Positions 56,048 through 64,000 are shown, numbered from the stretch's first letter. The stretch is DNA of 64,000 nt from Streptococcus penaeicida (GCF_002887775.1 NZ_LOCM01000015.1:221617-285616), one strand, 5' to 3'. Numbers and translations: made by a program. Notes: a model not told the origin generated them from the sequence alone.

Positions 56048-57421
56048 TTATTTTTTTGGTGTGTAGATTAGGTGTTCGTTAACGAATGCTGTGAAGCCAA
56101 GTTCACTTAATTCACGGCCATAACCTGAGTTTTTGATTCCGCCGAATGGAAGTTCTGGAAGACTTGCCCAACCTGAGTTGATGAATGACATACCAGTTTC
56201 GATTTTTGCAGCAACTGCTTCGCGGTGTTCTTTGTTGCTTGAGAAGATGGTACCACCAAGACCATAGTTAGAGTCATTAGCCACTTCGATAGCTTCTTCT
56301 TCTGAAGCCACTTTGTAGATTTCCCCAACTGGACCAAAGATTTCTTGGTAGTAGATTGGGTTATCTTTAGTCATACCAGCAATGATAGTTGGCATGACGA
56401 AGTTACCTGGATGGTCAATAGATTCACCACCGTATACTAATTCAGCTCCGTTGTCTAAAGCCAATTTAATTTGAGCAAGAACATCTTCTTTAGCTTGAGC
56501 TGATGATAATGGTGCCAAAGTTGTTTCTGGATCCATTGGGTCACCCCATTTAGCTGTTTTGAAGACTTTTGTTAATAATTCTTTGAAACGATCATAGTCT
56601 TTTTCAAGAACGATGAAACGTTTAGAAGATGTACATACTTGCCCTGCATTGTAAAGACGTGAGAAGAAAAGAACAGATTCTAATTCATCCCAATCAGCAT
56701 CGTCAAGAATGATGAAAGCATCATCACCACCCAATTCAAGGGTAGTTTTCTTCAAGTTTTTACCAGCTTCTTCAGCGATAGATGCACCTCCACGTTCAGA
56801 ACCAGTTAAGCAGACACCAACAACACGTTTATCAGCGATGATGTTAGACACTTGGCCGTAAGAAACAAAGAGGTTAGTAAATGTACCTTTTTCAGCACCA
56901 GCTTCATCAACTAATTCTTCAAATGATTGCGCTGACCAAGGACAGATTGAAGCATGTTTCAAGACCATTGGGTTACCAACGATAAAGTTTGGAGCAAACA
57001 CGCGCATGATTTGGTAGTAAGGGAAGTTCCATGGTTCAACCGCAAGAACAACACCTGTAGCTTGTTTGATGTAGTAAGCGTCACCAGTATCAGTAGCAAG
57101 TGGAGTTGGTTCTAAGAATTTGTCAGCATTGTCAGCATAGTAGTCAGCAATGTCAGCACAAAGTTCAATTTCACCTTGAGCTTCAGTGAAAAGTTTACCC
57201 ATATCTTTAGTCAAGATTTCCGCATATTTATCACGGTCACGACGTAAGATAGCAGCCACTTCATGAAGTTGCGCTTTACGAGTTTCTAATTGGTCATCTT
57301 TGCGCCATTTTTTGTAAAGTTGGTGTGCCGTTTCAAGCACTTCTTCTAATTGTGCATCAGTAGTGTTCTCATATTCTTTAAGAACTTCATTTGTAAAAGG
57401 GTAAATAGTTTTATAAGCCAT
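56048..57421 (-). CDS. Succinate-semialdehyde dehydrogenase-like ALDH
   Basis: A 457-residue NAD(P)-dependent aldehyde dehydrogenase of the short succinate-semialdehyde dehydrogenase group (GabD/Sad-like). GVVLAVEPWNFPYYQIMRVF is the NAD-site entry, LTGSERGGASIAEEAGKNLK the Rossmann loop, and TTLELGGDDAFIILDDAD holds the general-base Glu. NAGQVCTSSKRFIVLEKDYD holds the catalytic Cys, and EIFGPVGEIYKVASEEEAIE is the C-terminal signature. AGGAGG precedes the start. A perfect cre site overlaps the promoter, so it should be repressed by CcpA on glucose. The precise aldehyde is not certain. Confidence 0.88.
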   Translation of the reverse strand: MAYKTIYPFTNEVLKEYENTTDAQLEEVLETAHQLYKKWRKDDQLETRKAQLHEVAAILRRDRDKYAEILTKDMGKLFTEAQGEIELCADIADYYADNADKFLEPTPLATDTGDAYYIKQATGVVLAVEPWNFPYYQIMRVFAPNFIVGNPMVLKHASICPWSAQSFEELVDEAGAEKGTFTNLFVSYGQVSNIIADKRVVGVCLTGSERGGASIAEEAGKNLKKTTLELGGDDAFIILDDADWDELESVLFFSRLYNAGQVCTSSKRFIVLEKDYDRFKELLTKVFKTAKWGDPMDPETTLAPLSSAQAKEDVLAQIKLALDNGAELVYGGESIDHPGNFVMPTIIAGMTKDNPIYYQEIFGPVGEIYKVASEEEAIEVANDSNYGLGGTIFSSNKEHREAVAAKIETGMSFINSGWASLPELPFGGIKNSGYGRELSELGFTAFVNEHLIYTPKK

Positions 57422-57448
57422 AATAAGCCTCCTCTTTTTATTACTTAA

Positions 57449-57477
57449 AGTCTATCAGAAATTGAGAACGATTTCAA
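57449..57477 (-). promoter_or_regulatory. ALDH promoter with overlapping cre site
   Basis: Minus-strand TTGAAA, a 17-base spacer and an extended -10 TGATAGACT. TTGAGAACGATTTCA on the plus strand (57462-57476) matches the CcpA-binding consensus WTGNNARCGNWWWCA at every position. It covers most of the -35 and the spacer, where binding represses. Confidence 0.8.
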
Positions 57478-57549
57478 AAAAATGCTACGAAATGCGAAAA
57501 TTTTCGAAAATTTCTCAAAAGTAGCGGAAAAATAAGGTGAGAACCATAT

Positions 57550-57577
57550 AAAAAAGGCAAATAATTTTGCCTTTTCC
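57550..57577 (-). terminator. Terminator of the YjjG-like gene
   Basis: AAAAGGCAAA pairs with TTTGCCTTTT around a four-base loop, with a T run on the minus strand. Confidence 0.83.
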
Positions 57578-57600
57578 ATAAACTTTTTTGTGTGTAGTAT

Positions 57601-58290
57601 CTATTTAGACAAAATCTCTAAAAGTTCCTGATAATTAGAAACCACATAAGTTGGCTGAGCTTTACTGCCATTTTCTAAGTGATGCGGGTTATACCAAACC
57701 GTATCAATGCCAGCATTATTACCACCTTGAATATCGGCTGATAAAGAATCGCCAATCATTAAACAGTCACTTGGGTCAAAGTCGGGAATTTGTTGGCCAA
57801 TCCAATCATAAAATGCTTTATCTGGTTTTTGACTACCAGAGGCTTCTGAAATAAAGACCTTCTCAAAGAAAGATTCAATTTCGGAATTTCTCATACGACC
57901 TGTTTGAATTTTCGTAATCCCATTAGTCGCAGCATAAATGCGGTAGCCTTTTTCTTTTAAAGTAGCCAATAATTCTGCCGCACCAGCATAGGTTTGCCCT
58001 TGATGTTGGAGGTGGGCCTGGTATCTTTCCGCCATGTAAATGCCATCGACAGTTTTCCCAAAATGATCGAACAACTTAGCAAAACGGGTATTAACCAGCT
58101 CTTTTTTGGTCACCAACTTGAGCTCCAAATCCTTCCACATAGCCTGATTCATGGGTTTGTAATAGTCTTTGTAGGCCTGAACATCGGTGACCTTGCACTC
58201 AATTAAAAGTTCAGACAAAGCCACTTCTTCTGCTTTATCAAAATCCAGCAAGGTGTGGTCAAGGTCGAATAATAAGAATTTGTATGACAA
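57601..58290 (-). CDS. YjjG-family pyrimidine nucleotidase (HAD)
   Basis: A 229-residue HAD phosphatase of the YjjG/YfnB family, which removes phosphate from (often abnormal) pyrimidine nucleotides as housecleaning. Motif I is LLFDLDHTLLDFDKAEEVAL with DxD replaced by the family's DLDHT. Motif II is IYAATNGITKIQTGRMRNSE, motif III is GSQKPDKAFYDWIG and motif IV is CLMIGDSLSADIQGGNNAGI. The cap inserts after motif I. It lies alone between the ALDH and Fic genes. Confidence 0.9.
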   Translation of the reverse strand: MSYKFLLFDLDHTLLDFDKAEEVALSELLIECKVTDVQAYKDYYKPMNQAMWKDLELKLVTKKELVNTRFAKLFDHFGKTVDGIYMAERYQAHLQHQGQTYAGAAELLATLKEKGYRIYAATNGITKIQTGRMRNSEIESFFEKVFISEASGSQKPDKAFYDWIGQQIPDFDPSDCLMIGDSLSADIQGGNNAGIDTVWYNPHHLENGSKAQPTYVVSNYQELLEILSK

Positions 58291-58426
58291 TTTTAGGATT
58301 CCTTTCTAGGATTGCAAACAGGGCGACGAGGTATTATGTGTCAGTAAAATTCTAAAATTTCCTGACCATTTGATGAGTCCAATTATATCATAATAATAAA
58401 ATAACTGATTCGAATTACATGAGATA

Positions 58427-59326
58427 TTATTGATCACCTAAGATACTAAGGTAATGATCAAGTCTTTCATTAATATATCGAGCAAATAAATCTTCCATAG
58501 CTGACAAATCACCTTTTGAATGGTATTGATCAAAAGCCTGATAGTAGGCCAATCTATCCGTAAACTTAATATTTATTGGAGGATAACCTGCTTTCATCAG
58601 CTCTAAATTAACTAATAATCGACCAGTACGGCCATTACCATCAATAAAGGGATGAATGCTTTCAAACTCAATATGAAAAAGAGCCATTTTGGTAACAATA
58701 TTTTCCCTATTGCTTTCAAATTTGCTTAGGAGTTGTTCCATCATTGGACGGATAAGATAGGGCTGAGCTGGTTCATTAGCTGCTCCCATAATACGAACTG
58801 GGACTTTTCGATAAACACCACGGTCGTCCTTTTTATCTGATAAAACTAAATAATGAATGTCCTTTATGACTTGTTCCGTTAAACTTTGTTTTTCAGAAAC
58901 AAGATTACAAATATATTTGAAAGCCTCCTGATGTCCGATGGCTTCCAAGTGGTCTTTTAAAGGCTTCTGATCAATGGTTAACCCTCGTAGAACCATGTCT
59001 GTTTCACGCAGGGTGAGCGTATTTCCCTCAATAGCATTTGAATTATAGGTAAATTCAACTGTAAATTCTTCTAGTAAGCGTTCTAATTCTCCACTTGTTA
59101 GTGGTCGTAATGATTGCAGAACTTCCAATTTTTCTTCAATGAGGGGAATGAGACTAGCAGTTTTTTTGTATCTCCCATCTGACGGCTTTTTAGCATCAAT
59201 TGGAATTTGCCATGCTCTGCGCTCTTGGAAAGCTCCTTCAATTTTGCCTTCCTGACAAAGGGTTCGAATACGTCTATCCGAAATTCCCCAGAGAAGTGCT
59301 GCTTGTTTTACACTCATATAGTCCAT
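58427..59326 (-). CDS. Fic-domain protein with N-terminal DNA-binding domain
   Basis: A 299-residue Fic protein. The first 45 residues (MDYMSVKQAALLWGISDRRI and TLCQEGKIEGAFQERRAWQI) form a MerR/excisionase-like helix-turn-helix. A helical linker follows, then the Fic core with the catalytic HPFIDGNGRTGRLLVNLELM. The inhibitory motif TYNSNAIEGN lies on the N-terminal side of the core, making it a class II Fic enzyme that is self-restrained. Fic proteins transfer AMP from ATP to hydroxyls of target proteins. The start follows GAGG. Three phased repeats upstream suggest that it binds its own promoter. Confidence 0.9.
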   Translation of the reverse strand: MDYMSVKQAALLWGISDRRIRTLCQEGKIEGAFQERRAWQIPIDAKKPSDGRYKKTASLIPLIEEKLEVLQSLRPLTSGELERLLEEFTVEFTYNSNAIEGNTLTLRETDMVLRGLTIDQKPLKDHLEAIGHQEAFKYICNLVSEKQSLTEQVIKDIHYLVLSDKKDDRGVYRKVPVRIMGAANEPAQPYLIRPMMEQLLSKFESNRENIVTKMALFHIEFESIHPFIDGNGRTGRLLVNLELMKAGYPPINIKFTDRLAYYQAFDQYHSKGDLSAMEDLFARYINERLDHYLSILGDQ

Positions 59327-59349
59327 ACATAACCTCACTTTCAAACCCA

Positions 59350-59415
59350 ATTATACCATAGTTCGGAACAATAGAGGATTTATCGGAATAACATTTTCGA
59401 TTTAGCGGAACAATA
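59350..59415 (-). promoter_or_regulatory. fic promoter with three operator-like repeats
   Basis: The minus strand has an extended -10 TGGTATAAT (59350-59358). CGGAACAATA (59364-59373), CGGAATAACA (59384-59393) and CGGAACAATA (59406-59415) are direct repeats spaced 20 and 22 bases, about two helix turns. The nearest copy lies in the promoter spacer. Confidence 0.68.
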
Positions 59416-59496
59416 CAAGTGAAAAATCTGAAAATCATGGTTTTAACCCACCCAAAAAGCAGCCCTTCTTTCGTAAAGCTGCTTTTCTCTTACTTC

Positions 59497-60349
59497 TTAA
59501 AGTTTCACATCTTTTAATTCTGGGATGTATTTGTAAAGGGCTTTAGCAATGCCGTCGTGGTCATTGTCGTCTGTGACATCGTAGGCGACTTCTTTCAATT
59601 CATCGATGGCGTTGCCCATAGCGATGCCATATTTGACGTATTTGAGCATGGCCATGTCATTTTGGGCGTCGCCGAAGGCCATCATGTCATCGCTTGAAAT
59701 GCCCATTTCTTCGAAGGCTTTTTCGATAGCCACATCTTTTTCCACGCCCTTAGCGTTGAATTCATAATAGAAAGGCGCTGTCATTCCGGTACGGGCACGA
59801 TCTTTAAATGGCGCCCCCATTTTTTCTGCATTTTCAGCCATATAATCAGATGAAGCTGCTACCAAAATTTTTGGTACTTCGAAATCCACGAAGTCTGCCA
59901 AATCAGCTTTTTCACAAATCAAGAATTCATTGGATCGTGTCTCATATTGAATAATATCCACATCACCATTAGGCGTCTGAATCATGCCCTTGAAAGCATC
60001 GTTCAGGTACATGTACTCGTCCTTATTAACCATTGGAATACAGTCGAATTGCTTCAAATGTTCCAAAATTTCCTTAGCTAATTCTGTCGGCATAGCTTCT
60101 CATAATAGACTTCTTTGGTCTGACTATTGATAATCAAGCCACCATTGTAACAAATGAAAATGCCGTTATTTTTCTCAAAATCTAACCAGCGACCAAAACG
60201 GCGTAGCCATTCTCACTACGAGCTGACGCAATGGCCAAGCGGATACCCATTTTCTGAGCTTTTAATAAAGCTTCCTTAGTTTCAGCAGTAATCTCTTTTT
60301 GCGAGTTAGTCAAAGTACCGTCAATGTCTAAAATAATCGCTTTAATCAT
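59497..60349 (-). pseudogene. Cof-type HAD phosphatase, two frameshifts
   Basis: The region holds a complete HAD IIB phosphatase of about 284 residues interrupted twice. The start MIKAIILDIDGTLTNSQKEI has motif I, and LLKAQKMGIRLAIASARSEN reaches motif II, then the frame fails near 60205 (NGYAVLVAG then stop). Adding one base gives RRFGRWLDFEKNNGIFICYN and GGLIINSQTKEVYYEK. The frame fails again near 60098, where GAGAAGCT should read GAGAAAGCT to continue into AMPTELAKEILEHLKQF. The C-terminal part has motif III and IV (DDMMAFGDAQNDMAMLKYVK). The first break lies in GCTACGCC, as in cpsB. Confidence 0.85.
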
Positions 60350-60481
60350 GACAATCAAATCTCCTTTTTTTCTACTAAGCCTATTATAAGCTTAAATAAG
60401 AAGTTGCGACTCTCTAAGAATTCATTCGGAAAGAAATCTCACATTTAGAAAATTTAGGACAGGAATTTTGAAACATATGTC

Positions 60482-61342
60482 TCAATCTCGGTCAATCATC
60501 ATTTGATAAGTTGAGGTCTTATAGTCCTTATTGCGATCATAGTTTTCCTTAAAAACAGTGGTGTAAAGTAAATCGAGGATAAATAATAAGGAAAGTCGCG
60601 TCGAAAAGGATGAGATTTTCTGATAATGATTTTCTTTAGGCGACATATATAGAATATAGTCAGCGTAGTCAAAAAGACGCTCAGCTTCTGGTGAACAAAT
60701 CAATAAAATCTTGGTATGATTCTGTTTAAGAAGTTTACAAATATGCCCCATTTGATGAGATCGCCCACCAAAAGAAATCACAATAGCAAAGTCTTCTTCT
60801 CGGCTTGAGGCCGCCGTCCAAGACATGTAATAGTCTTCTTTTGGAACTTCAACTCTTTTACCAATCTCAGTAAGTTGGAATTTAAAATTTTCAGCAAAAA
60901 AGATATTACCCGCCGAAGTGAAAAGTAAGGTTCGGTCAGCTTTATTAAGCTGTCTAGCTACTCGATTCAAGACTTGCAGGTCCATTAAATTGGCTGTCGA
61001 TTGGACTGTTTCACCATATACTTCTTGCATATTGCTTAACATTTTTTCCAAACTATCTTGGCTTTGTACTGGAAAATCAATATTAAAATTAGATAGCGTT
61101 TTTTGGTATTGATCCAGGTCAGCCTGTAGATTAAGTTTTAGGTCAGAAAAGCCATTGACACCCAATTTATCACAAAATCGATAAAGTGTTGAGCGTGAAA
61201 CAAAGGTTTTCTTACAAATAGTATTGAGCGACATCTTAATAAAAGCTGGACTATCCGCAAAAATCAATGCTTTGATAGCCTCCTCATTGGTACTTAATTT
61301 AATGGTTGATAATTTTTCATAGATATTCATCGTTTTCCTCAA
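60482..61342 (-). CDS. MurR/RpiR family transcriptional regulator
   Basis: A 286-residue regulator with an N-terminal HTH_6 domain (SFIKMSLNTICKKTF-like, KMSLNTICKKTFVSRSTLYR then FCDKLGVNGFSDLKLNL) and a C-terminal SIS sugar-phosphate-binding domain (LLFTSAGNIFFAENFKFQLT and FAIVISFGGRSHQMGHICKL). RpiR family members sense phosphosugars and control sugar or amino-sugar use. No sugar operon is next to it in the window, so its target is unknown. The gap of 287 bases to the DoxX gene shows no gene. Confidence 0.88.
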   Translation of the reverse strand: MRKTMNIYEKLSTIKLSTNEEAIKALIFADSPAFIKMSLNTICKKTFVSRSTLYRFCDKLGVNGFSDLKLNLQADLDQYQKTLSNFNIDFPVQSQDSLEKMLSNMQEVYGETVQSTANLMDLQVLNRVARQLNKADRTLLFTSAGNIFFAENFKFQLTEIGKRVEVPKEDYYMSWTAASSREEDFAIVISFGGRSHQMGHICKLLKQNHTKILLICSPEAERLFDYADYILYMSPKENHYQKISSFSTRLSLLFILDLLYTTVFKENYDRNKDYKTSTYQMMIDRD

Positions 61343-61629
61343 CTTATCCTAAACTAGAGATCTTAGTAATACTAATATATCTTAAAGTGAGACAAATTTC
61401 TCATTTTTAACTTTTAATAGTTTGACAATATGAGATAAGTGTACAAGTGAATCCCAAGGGATTGAAAGTCGAAATCAATTATCTTACACTTAAATTAAGC
61501 TATCTGGCGGCTAAAAAAACCTCCTATGTTTTGTGGTTACGCGGATAAAAATCCCTTGATTTTATTTTCAAGGGATTTTTTTATTTGTAAAGTGTCTATA
61601 TCATGACCTTACTATTTTGCTTTAATAGC
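61343..61629. other. Gap with hairpins between RpiR and DoxX genes
   Basis: No gene is seen. It holds TAAGTGTA/TACACTTA arms around AATCCCAAGGGATT near 61436-61490. A strong bidirectional terminator hairpin (AAAAATCCCTTGA/TCAAGGGATTTTT, 61548-61582) is the likely end of the doxX transcript. Confidence 0.6.
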
Positions 61630-62028
61630 CTACTTGTCTTTTTTGCCAAAGAAATTATCAACTGCTAATGCTCCACTTCCTGTAAATACAAAAAGGAAAA
61701 AGACAAAAGTATATAAAGCGGCTAATTCACCCTTATTGACATAAGGTAAGAAAATATTACCTGCTAAACCATGAAACATGAAATAGGCTACGGCCATTTC
61801 ACCAGATAATACAAAGGCAGCAAGGCGTGTTCCTAATCCAATCAATACCAAAAATCCTAGTACTAATTCAAGGATACCACCAACACCCATTAAACTTGCT
61901 AGAGGGACTGCTTTTCCACTAAAGAGTCCGAATACTTTATCCAAACCGTGAAAGAGCATCATGTATCCAGCAACGATACGTAATAAACCTAAAGCAAAAG
62001 GACTGAAACGATCTATATGTTTTTCCAT
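61630..62028 (-). CDS. DoxX family membrane protein
   Basis: A 132-residue protein of the DoxX/DoxD family with four membrane segments. FALGLLRIVAGYMMLFHGLD is the first helix with the family's histidine, VGGILELVLGFLVLIGLGTR the second, FVLSGEMAVAYFMFHGL the third, and AALYTFVFFLFVFTGSGALA the fourth. Members often act in thiol or oxidative stress complexes, but the role here is unknown. It stands between the RpiR regulator and the chromate transporter, with its own terminator. Confidence 0.88.
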   Translation of the reverse strand: MEKHIDRFSPFALGLLRIVAGYMMLFHGLDKVFGLFSGKAVPLASLMGVGGILELVLGFLVLIGLGTRLAAFVLSGEMAVAYFMFHGLAGNIFLPYVNKGELAALYTFVFFLFVFTGSGALAVDNFFGKKDK

Positions 62029-62179
62029 AAATTTCTCCTCTGTAAGTATTTGAATTTTATACTAGTTAGTAATACTTACTAAACTAGTTTAACCAATTAT
62101 GAAAATGCTCGCAAGTGTTTTGTTTGATTTTCAAAAAATTTCATTTTATTTCTGATGAATTCTTACTTTATCAAATTTA

Positions 62180-62204
62180 AAAACCCCACCTTACTGAAGA
62201 TGGG
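62180..62204 (-). terminator. Terminator of the chromate transporter gene
   Basis: On the minus strand CCCATCTT pairs with AAGGTGGG (one G-U) around CAGT, then GTTTTT. Confidence 0.72.
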
Positions 62205-62234
62205 AAAAGATAGATTCTGCTAGCGCCAGCCATT

Positions 62235-63431
62235 TTACCCTTGATAGACCAATCCAAAAAGGATAGCTGCAATGATTAAAATTGGAGCGGGCACCTTTTT
62301 ACTAAGTAATAAAAGGCTGGTGATTAATATAATCAGTAATTCCAATAAGTTATTTTGTCTCGTCATGGTTTGGGTAATTGCTGTCAGGGTAATTAGGGCT
62401 GCAACTGCGATGGTAACCCCTTTTAGGAAATAGGATACAGCCTTAAATTTTCGAATGGTTTGCCAAAGTGGAGTCATGAAATAGACTAATAGTGTGCCAG
62501 GAAGGAAAATGGTAAAGCCACCTACAATGCCGATAAGTAAGGCGAAGATACTTTGCGAGAACCCTCTAGATGCTACAAATGCTGCAAAACTAAAGAGTGG
62601 ACCTGGGACGGCTTGGTCAAAGGCATAGCCTGCTAAGAAATCGGATTGACTAATAACGGTCTGAAGTTTGACAAAATCTTCAATCATCATTGGGATGATC
62701 AATTGGCCACCGCCAATGACTGAATAGCCATAACGGTAAAGTGAAGCAAGCAATGTCATTAAGGGTTGTCCATTGATAGCTGCTAACTCCAAGATGATGG
62801 CAATGGCGAATAAGGCCACTAAGTAAATCCATTGTGGCTTTTCATTCATCTGACCTAGGTAATGCCACTGTTCCTTGATTTGAGACCAATGAGGCAATGA
62901 TTTAATAAGACCTGCCAGCATGAGGAGGATGAAAATCATCCAAACTGAGCATGAAAGGGTAAAGTAGGCCAGAATAGCTATGGCAATATATAGGAACAAG
63001 TCCGGCATTCTTTTGACGGTTTTGCGAGTCATATTGATGGCTGCATAGACGATGAAGCCAATAGCAACAGCGGGTAGGAAGCGGACAAGGCTTTGCCAAT
63101 GTTGATTGTCCTTAAAAAGCTGAAAGAAGAGACCTAAGGTGGACATCATAAGAATAGCTGGACTAACCCATAAAAGGAAGGTTAACAGTGCTAATTTTTT
63201 ACCACCTAGGTGATAACCAATGGCAGTAATTGTTTGCGTGCTTGAAGGACCCGGTACGATTGAAAAAAGTCCTATTAATTCTGCCAATTCCTCTTCAGTA
63301 ATATAAGACTTCTTCTCAATCAACTGGTGTTGGAAGACGCCATAATGAGCTTCCGGGCCGCCATAAGATGCCAAGGCACACAGAAAGACATCTTTTAAAA
63401 ATTGCTTCTTCGACAAAAGTTTAGCAGTCAT
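62235..63431 (-). CDS. Chromate transporter family protein, two-domain
   Basis: A 398-residue CHR-family membrane protein with two homologous halves of about six segments each, which is the long (LCHR) form. The first half has the signature ASYGGPEAHYGVFQHQLIE and LFSIVPGPSSTQTITAIGYH with the GPSxTQ motif. The second half has VIGGGQLIIPMMIEDF and YAFDQAVPGPLFSFAAFVAS. CHR proteins export chromate, but many have no proven substrate. The gene is monocistronic. Confidence 0.9.
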   Translation of the reverse strand: MTAKLLSKKQFLKDVFLCALASYGGPEAHYGVFQHQLIEKKSYITEEELAELIGLFSIVPGPSSTQTITAIGYHLGGKKLALLTFLLWVSPAILMMSTLGLFFQLFKDNQHWQSLVRFLPAVAIGFIVYAAINMTRKTVKRMPDLFLYIAIAILAYFTLSCSVWMIFILLMLAGLIKSLPHWSQIKEQWHYLGQMNEKPQWIYLVALFAIAIILELAAINGQPLMTLLASLYRYGYSVIGGGQLIIPMMIEDFVKLQTVISQSDFLAGYAFDQAVPGPLFSFAAFVASRGFSQSIFALLIGIVGGFTIFLPGTLLVYFMTPLWQTIRKFKAVSYFLKGVTIAVAALITLTAITQTMTRQNNLLELLIILITSLLLLSKKVPAPILIIAAILFGLVYQG

Positions 63432-63734
63432 CTCTAATCTCCGTTTTGAATTTATTTTCGACTTACTTTAAGTTTATCATAATCAGTTCATTTCATCTTC
63501 TTTCTAACTTTGTCAGTAACTGAAAGCCGACACTTTTAGAAAAATGGCATATTGATTTTCAAAAATGATTATAAAGATTTGACTGAACTTTCTTTAAGTT
63601 GTCAGTAATTTTCAGAACTTAATTTATATTTTCTGACAATCCCATTAGGTCAACCCTTATTTTCTAATAATGTCATTTTGACCTCAATATACAAGGTAAC
63701 TGACAAGCAAAAAAGCCTTGCACAGCAAGACTTC
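63432..63734. other. Gap with repeated TGTCAGTWA motifs
   Basis: No gene is seen. TTGTCAGTAAC (63510), TTGTCAGTAA (63599), TCTGACAA (63632) and GTAACTGACAA (63696) repeat a common core in both orientations. The stretch ends in a terminator of the next minus-strand gene. Confidence 0.55.
63707..63733 (-). terminator. Terminator of the right-edge gene
   Basis: On the minus strand AAGTCTTGC pairs with GCAAGGCTT around TGT, then TTTTTTGC. Confidence 0.83.
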
Positions 63735-64000
63735 TTAATAAATGCCTTTTATAATTTCAACACGAGTAATCACATCACCATGCATTTTATCAACGCGTAA
63801 AGCGACATTTTTCAAATAGACAACCGAACCAACCGAGATGGTTTTATTGTCCTCTTTGAGACGACGAGTCATATAGCTACGGAGAGTATCTTCTTTTTCT
63901 CCAGGAATGGTCACACGCGCCAAGACATTAATCATTTTCAGCTTGTGACTTCCCCTAACAATCATACGGGTATTGTTATCAAATTGAATAAAGAGGTAAC
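63735..64000 (-). CDS. Unrecognised gene, C-terminal end only
   Basis: The reading frame runs off the right edge, so only about 88 C-terminal residues are visible (LFIQFDNNTRMIVRGSHKLK, later LARVTIPGEKEDTLRSYMTR and VDKMHGDVITRVEIIKGIY). It is rich in beta-strand-forming residues and basic. I do not recognise the family. An ATG lies inside (63965), but the frame is open upstream, so the gene is probably longer. Confidence 0.6.
   Translation of the reverse strand, partial: YLFIQFDNNTRMIVRGSHKLKMINVLARVTIPGEKEDTLRSYMTRRLKEDNKTISVGSVVYLKNVALRVDKMHGDVITRVEIIKGIY

Noticed and set aside
61420-61582. Possible small RNA with TTGACA and a terminator
   Set aside because: No -10 lies at a usable distance from TTGACA, and the terminator is better explained as the end of the doxX transcript.

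Overview
The window is chromosomal DNA of a low-GC Firmicute, almost certainly a Streptococcus of the pyogenic group (relatives of S. uberis, S. parauberis, S. iniae or S. agalactiae; I cannot fix the species from sequence alone). The reasons are the streptococcal gene blocks (pyk-pfkA-dnaE, rpsA-tRNAs-ilvE-parC-parE/plsY, a cpsY/cpsABCD capsule locus next to deoD-punA-deoB-rpiA), the tmRNA tag ending AKNTNTYALAA, AGGAGG-type ribosome sites and compact intrinsic terminators. No CRISPR array, prophage, integrase or intact insertion sequence is visible.

Layout. 1-5.1 kb: glycolysis (pyk, cut by the left edge, and pfkA) and dnaE. 5.2-7.2 kb: a GntR/YtrA-type regulator with an ABC exporter. 7.2-9.4 kb: a TVP38 membrane protein, tmRNA, a lipoprotein and tRNA-Arg. 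9.4-18.5 kb: rpsA, tRNA-Gln and tRNA-Tyr, a DUF2969 protein, ilvE (frameshifted), parC, a DUF1232 protein and parE, with plsY divergent. 18.5-25.5 kb: pyrC, ung, an amino-acid permease and binding lipoprotein without an ATPase, and an amidase (frameshifted)/PEBP/DUF1398/GNAT cluster. 25.5-26.65 kb: a repeat- and hairpin-rich tract holding one convincing 52-residue gene. 26.65-28.2 kb: pyrF-pyrE behind a PyrR attenuator. 28.3-43.4 kb: the Wzx/Wzy capsule locus on the minus strand, ending at divergent cpsY. 43.5-48.4 kb: rpiA-deoB-arsC-punA-deoD plus a HEPN-like protein coupled to deoD. 48.5-64 kb: mnmE, a MITE-like repeat, pepV, a nitroreductase, uvrC, HAD phosphatases, an aldehyde dehydrogenase under a cre site, a Fic protein with an iterated operator, an RpiR regulator, DoxX, ChrA and the end of an unrecognised gene.

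How genes work together. The capsule operon runs cpsA-B-C-D (assembly control), then a nucleotide-sugar 4,6-dehydratase, an initiating sugar-1-phosphate transferase and an SDR reductase, which probably make and prime an N-acetyl-deoxysugar. Three glycosyltransferases, the polymerase, the flippase and a pyruvyltransferase follow. The five nucleoside and pentose genes form a salvage pathway from purine nucleosides to ribose-5-phosphate and the pentose phosphate pool.

Most notable points. (1) Six apparent one-base deletions interrupt five otherwise well-preserved genes (ilvE, amidase, cpsB, cpsA, and a HAD phosphatase twice). Two of them lie in the same octamer, so consensus errors are a serious alternative to real gene decay. 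(2) Four genes without a Shine-Dalgarno sequence (plsY, cpsY, mnmE and the TVP38 gene) have -10 boxes placed so that transcription would begin at or within one base of the ATG, suggesting leaderless mRNAs. (3) A HEPN-type RNase candidate overlaps deoD, and deoD has a structured leader. (4) Three phased TATTGTTCCG-type repeats overlap the promoter of a Fic protein carrying its own DNA-binding domain. (5) A MITE-like interspersed repeat occurs in the two gene-poor tracts.
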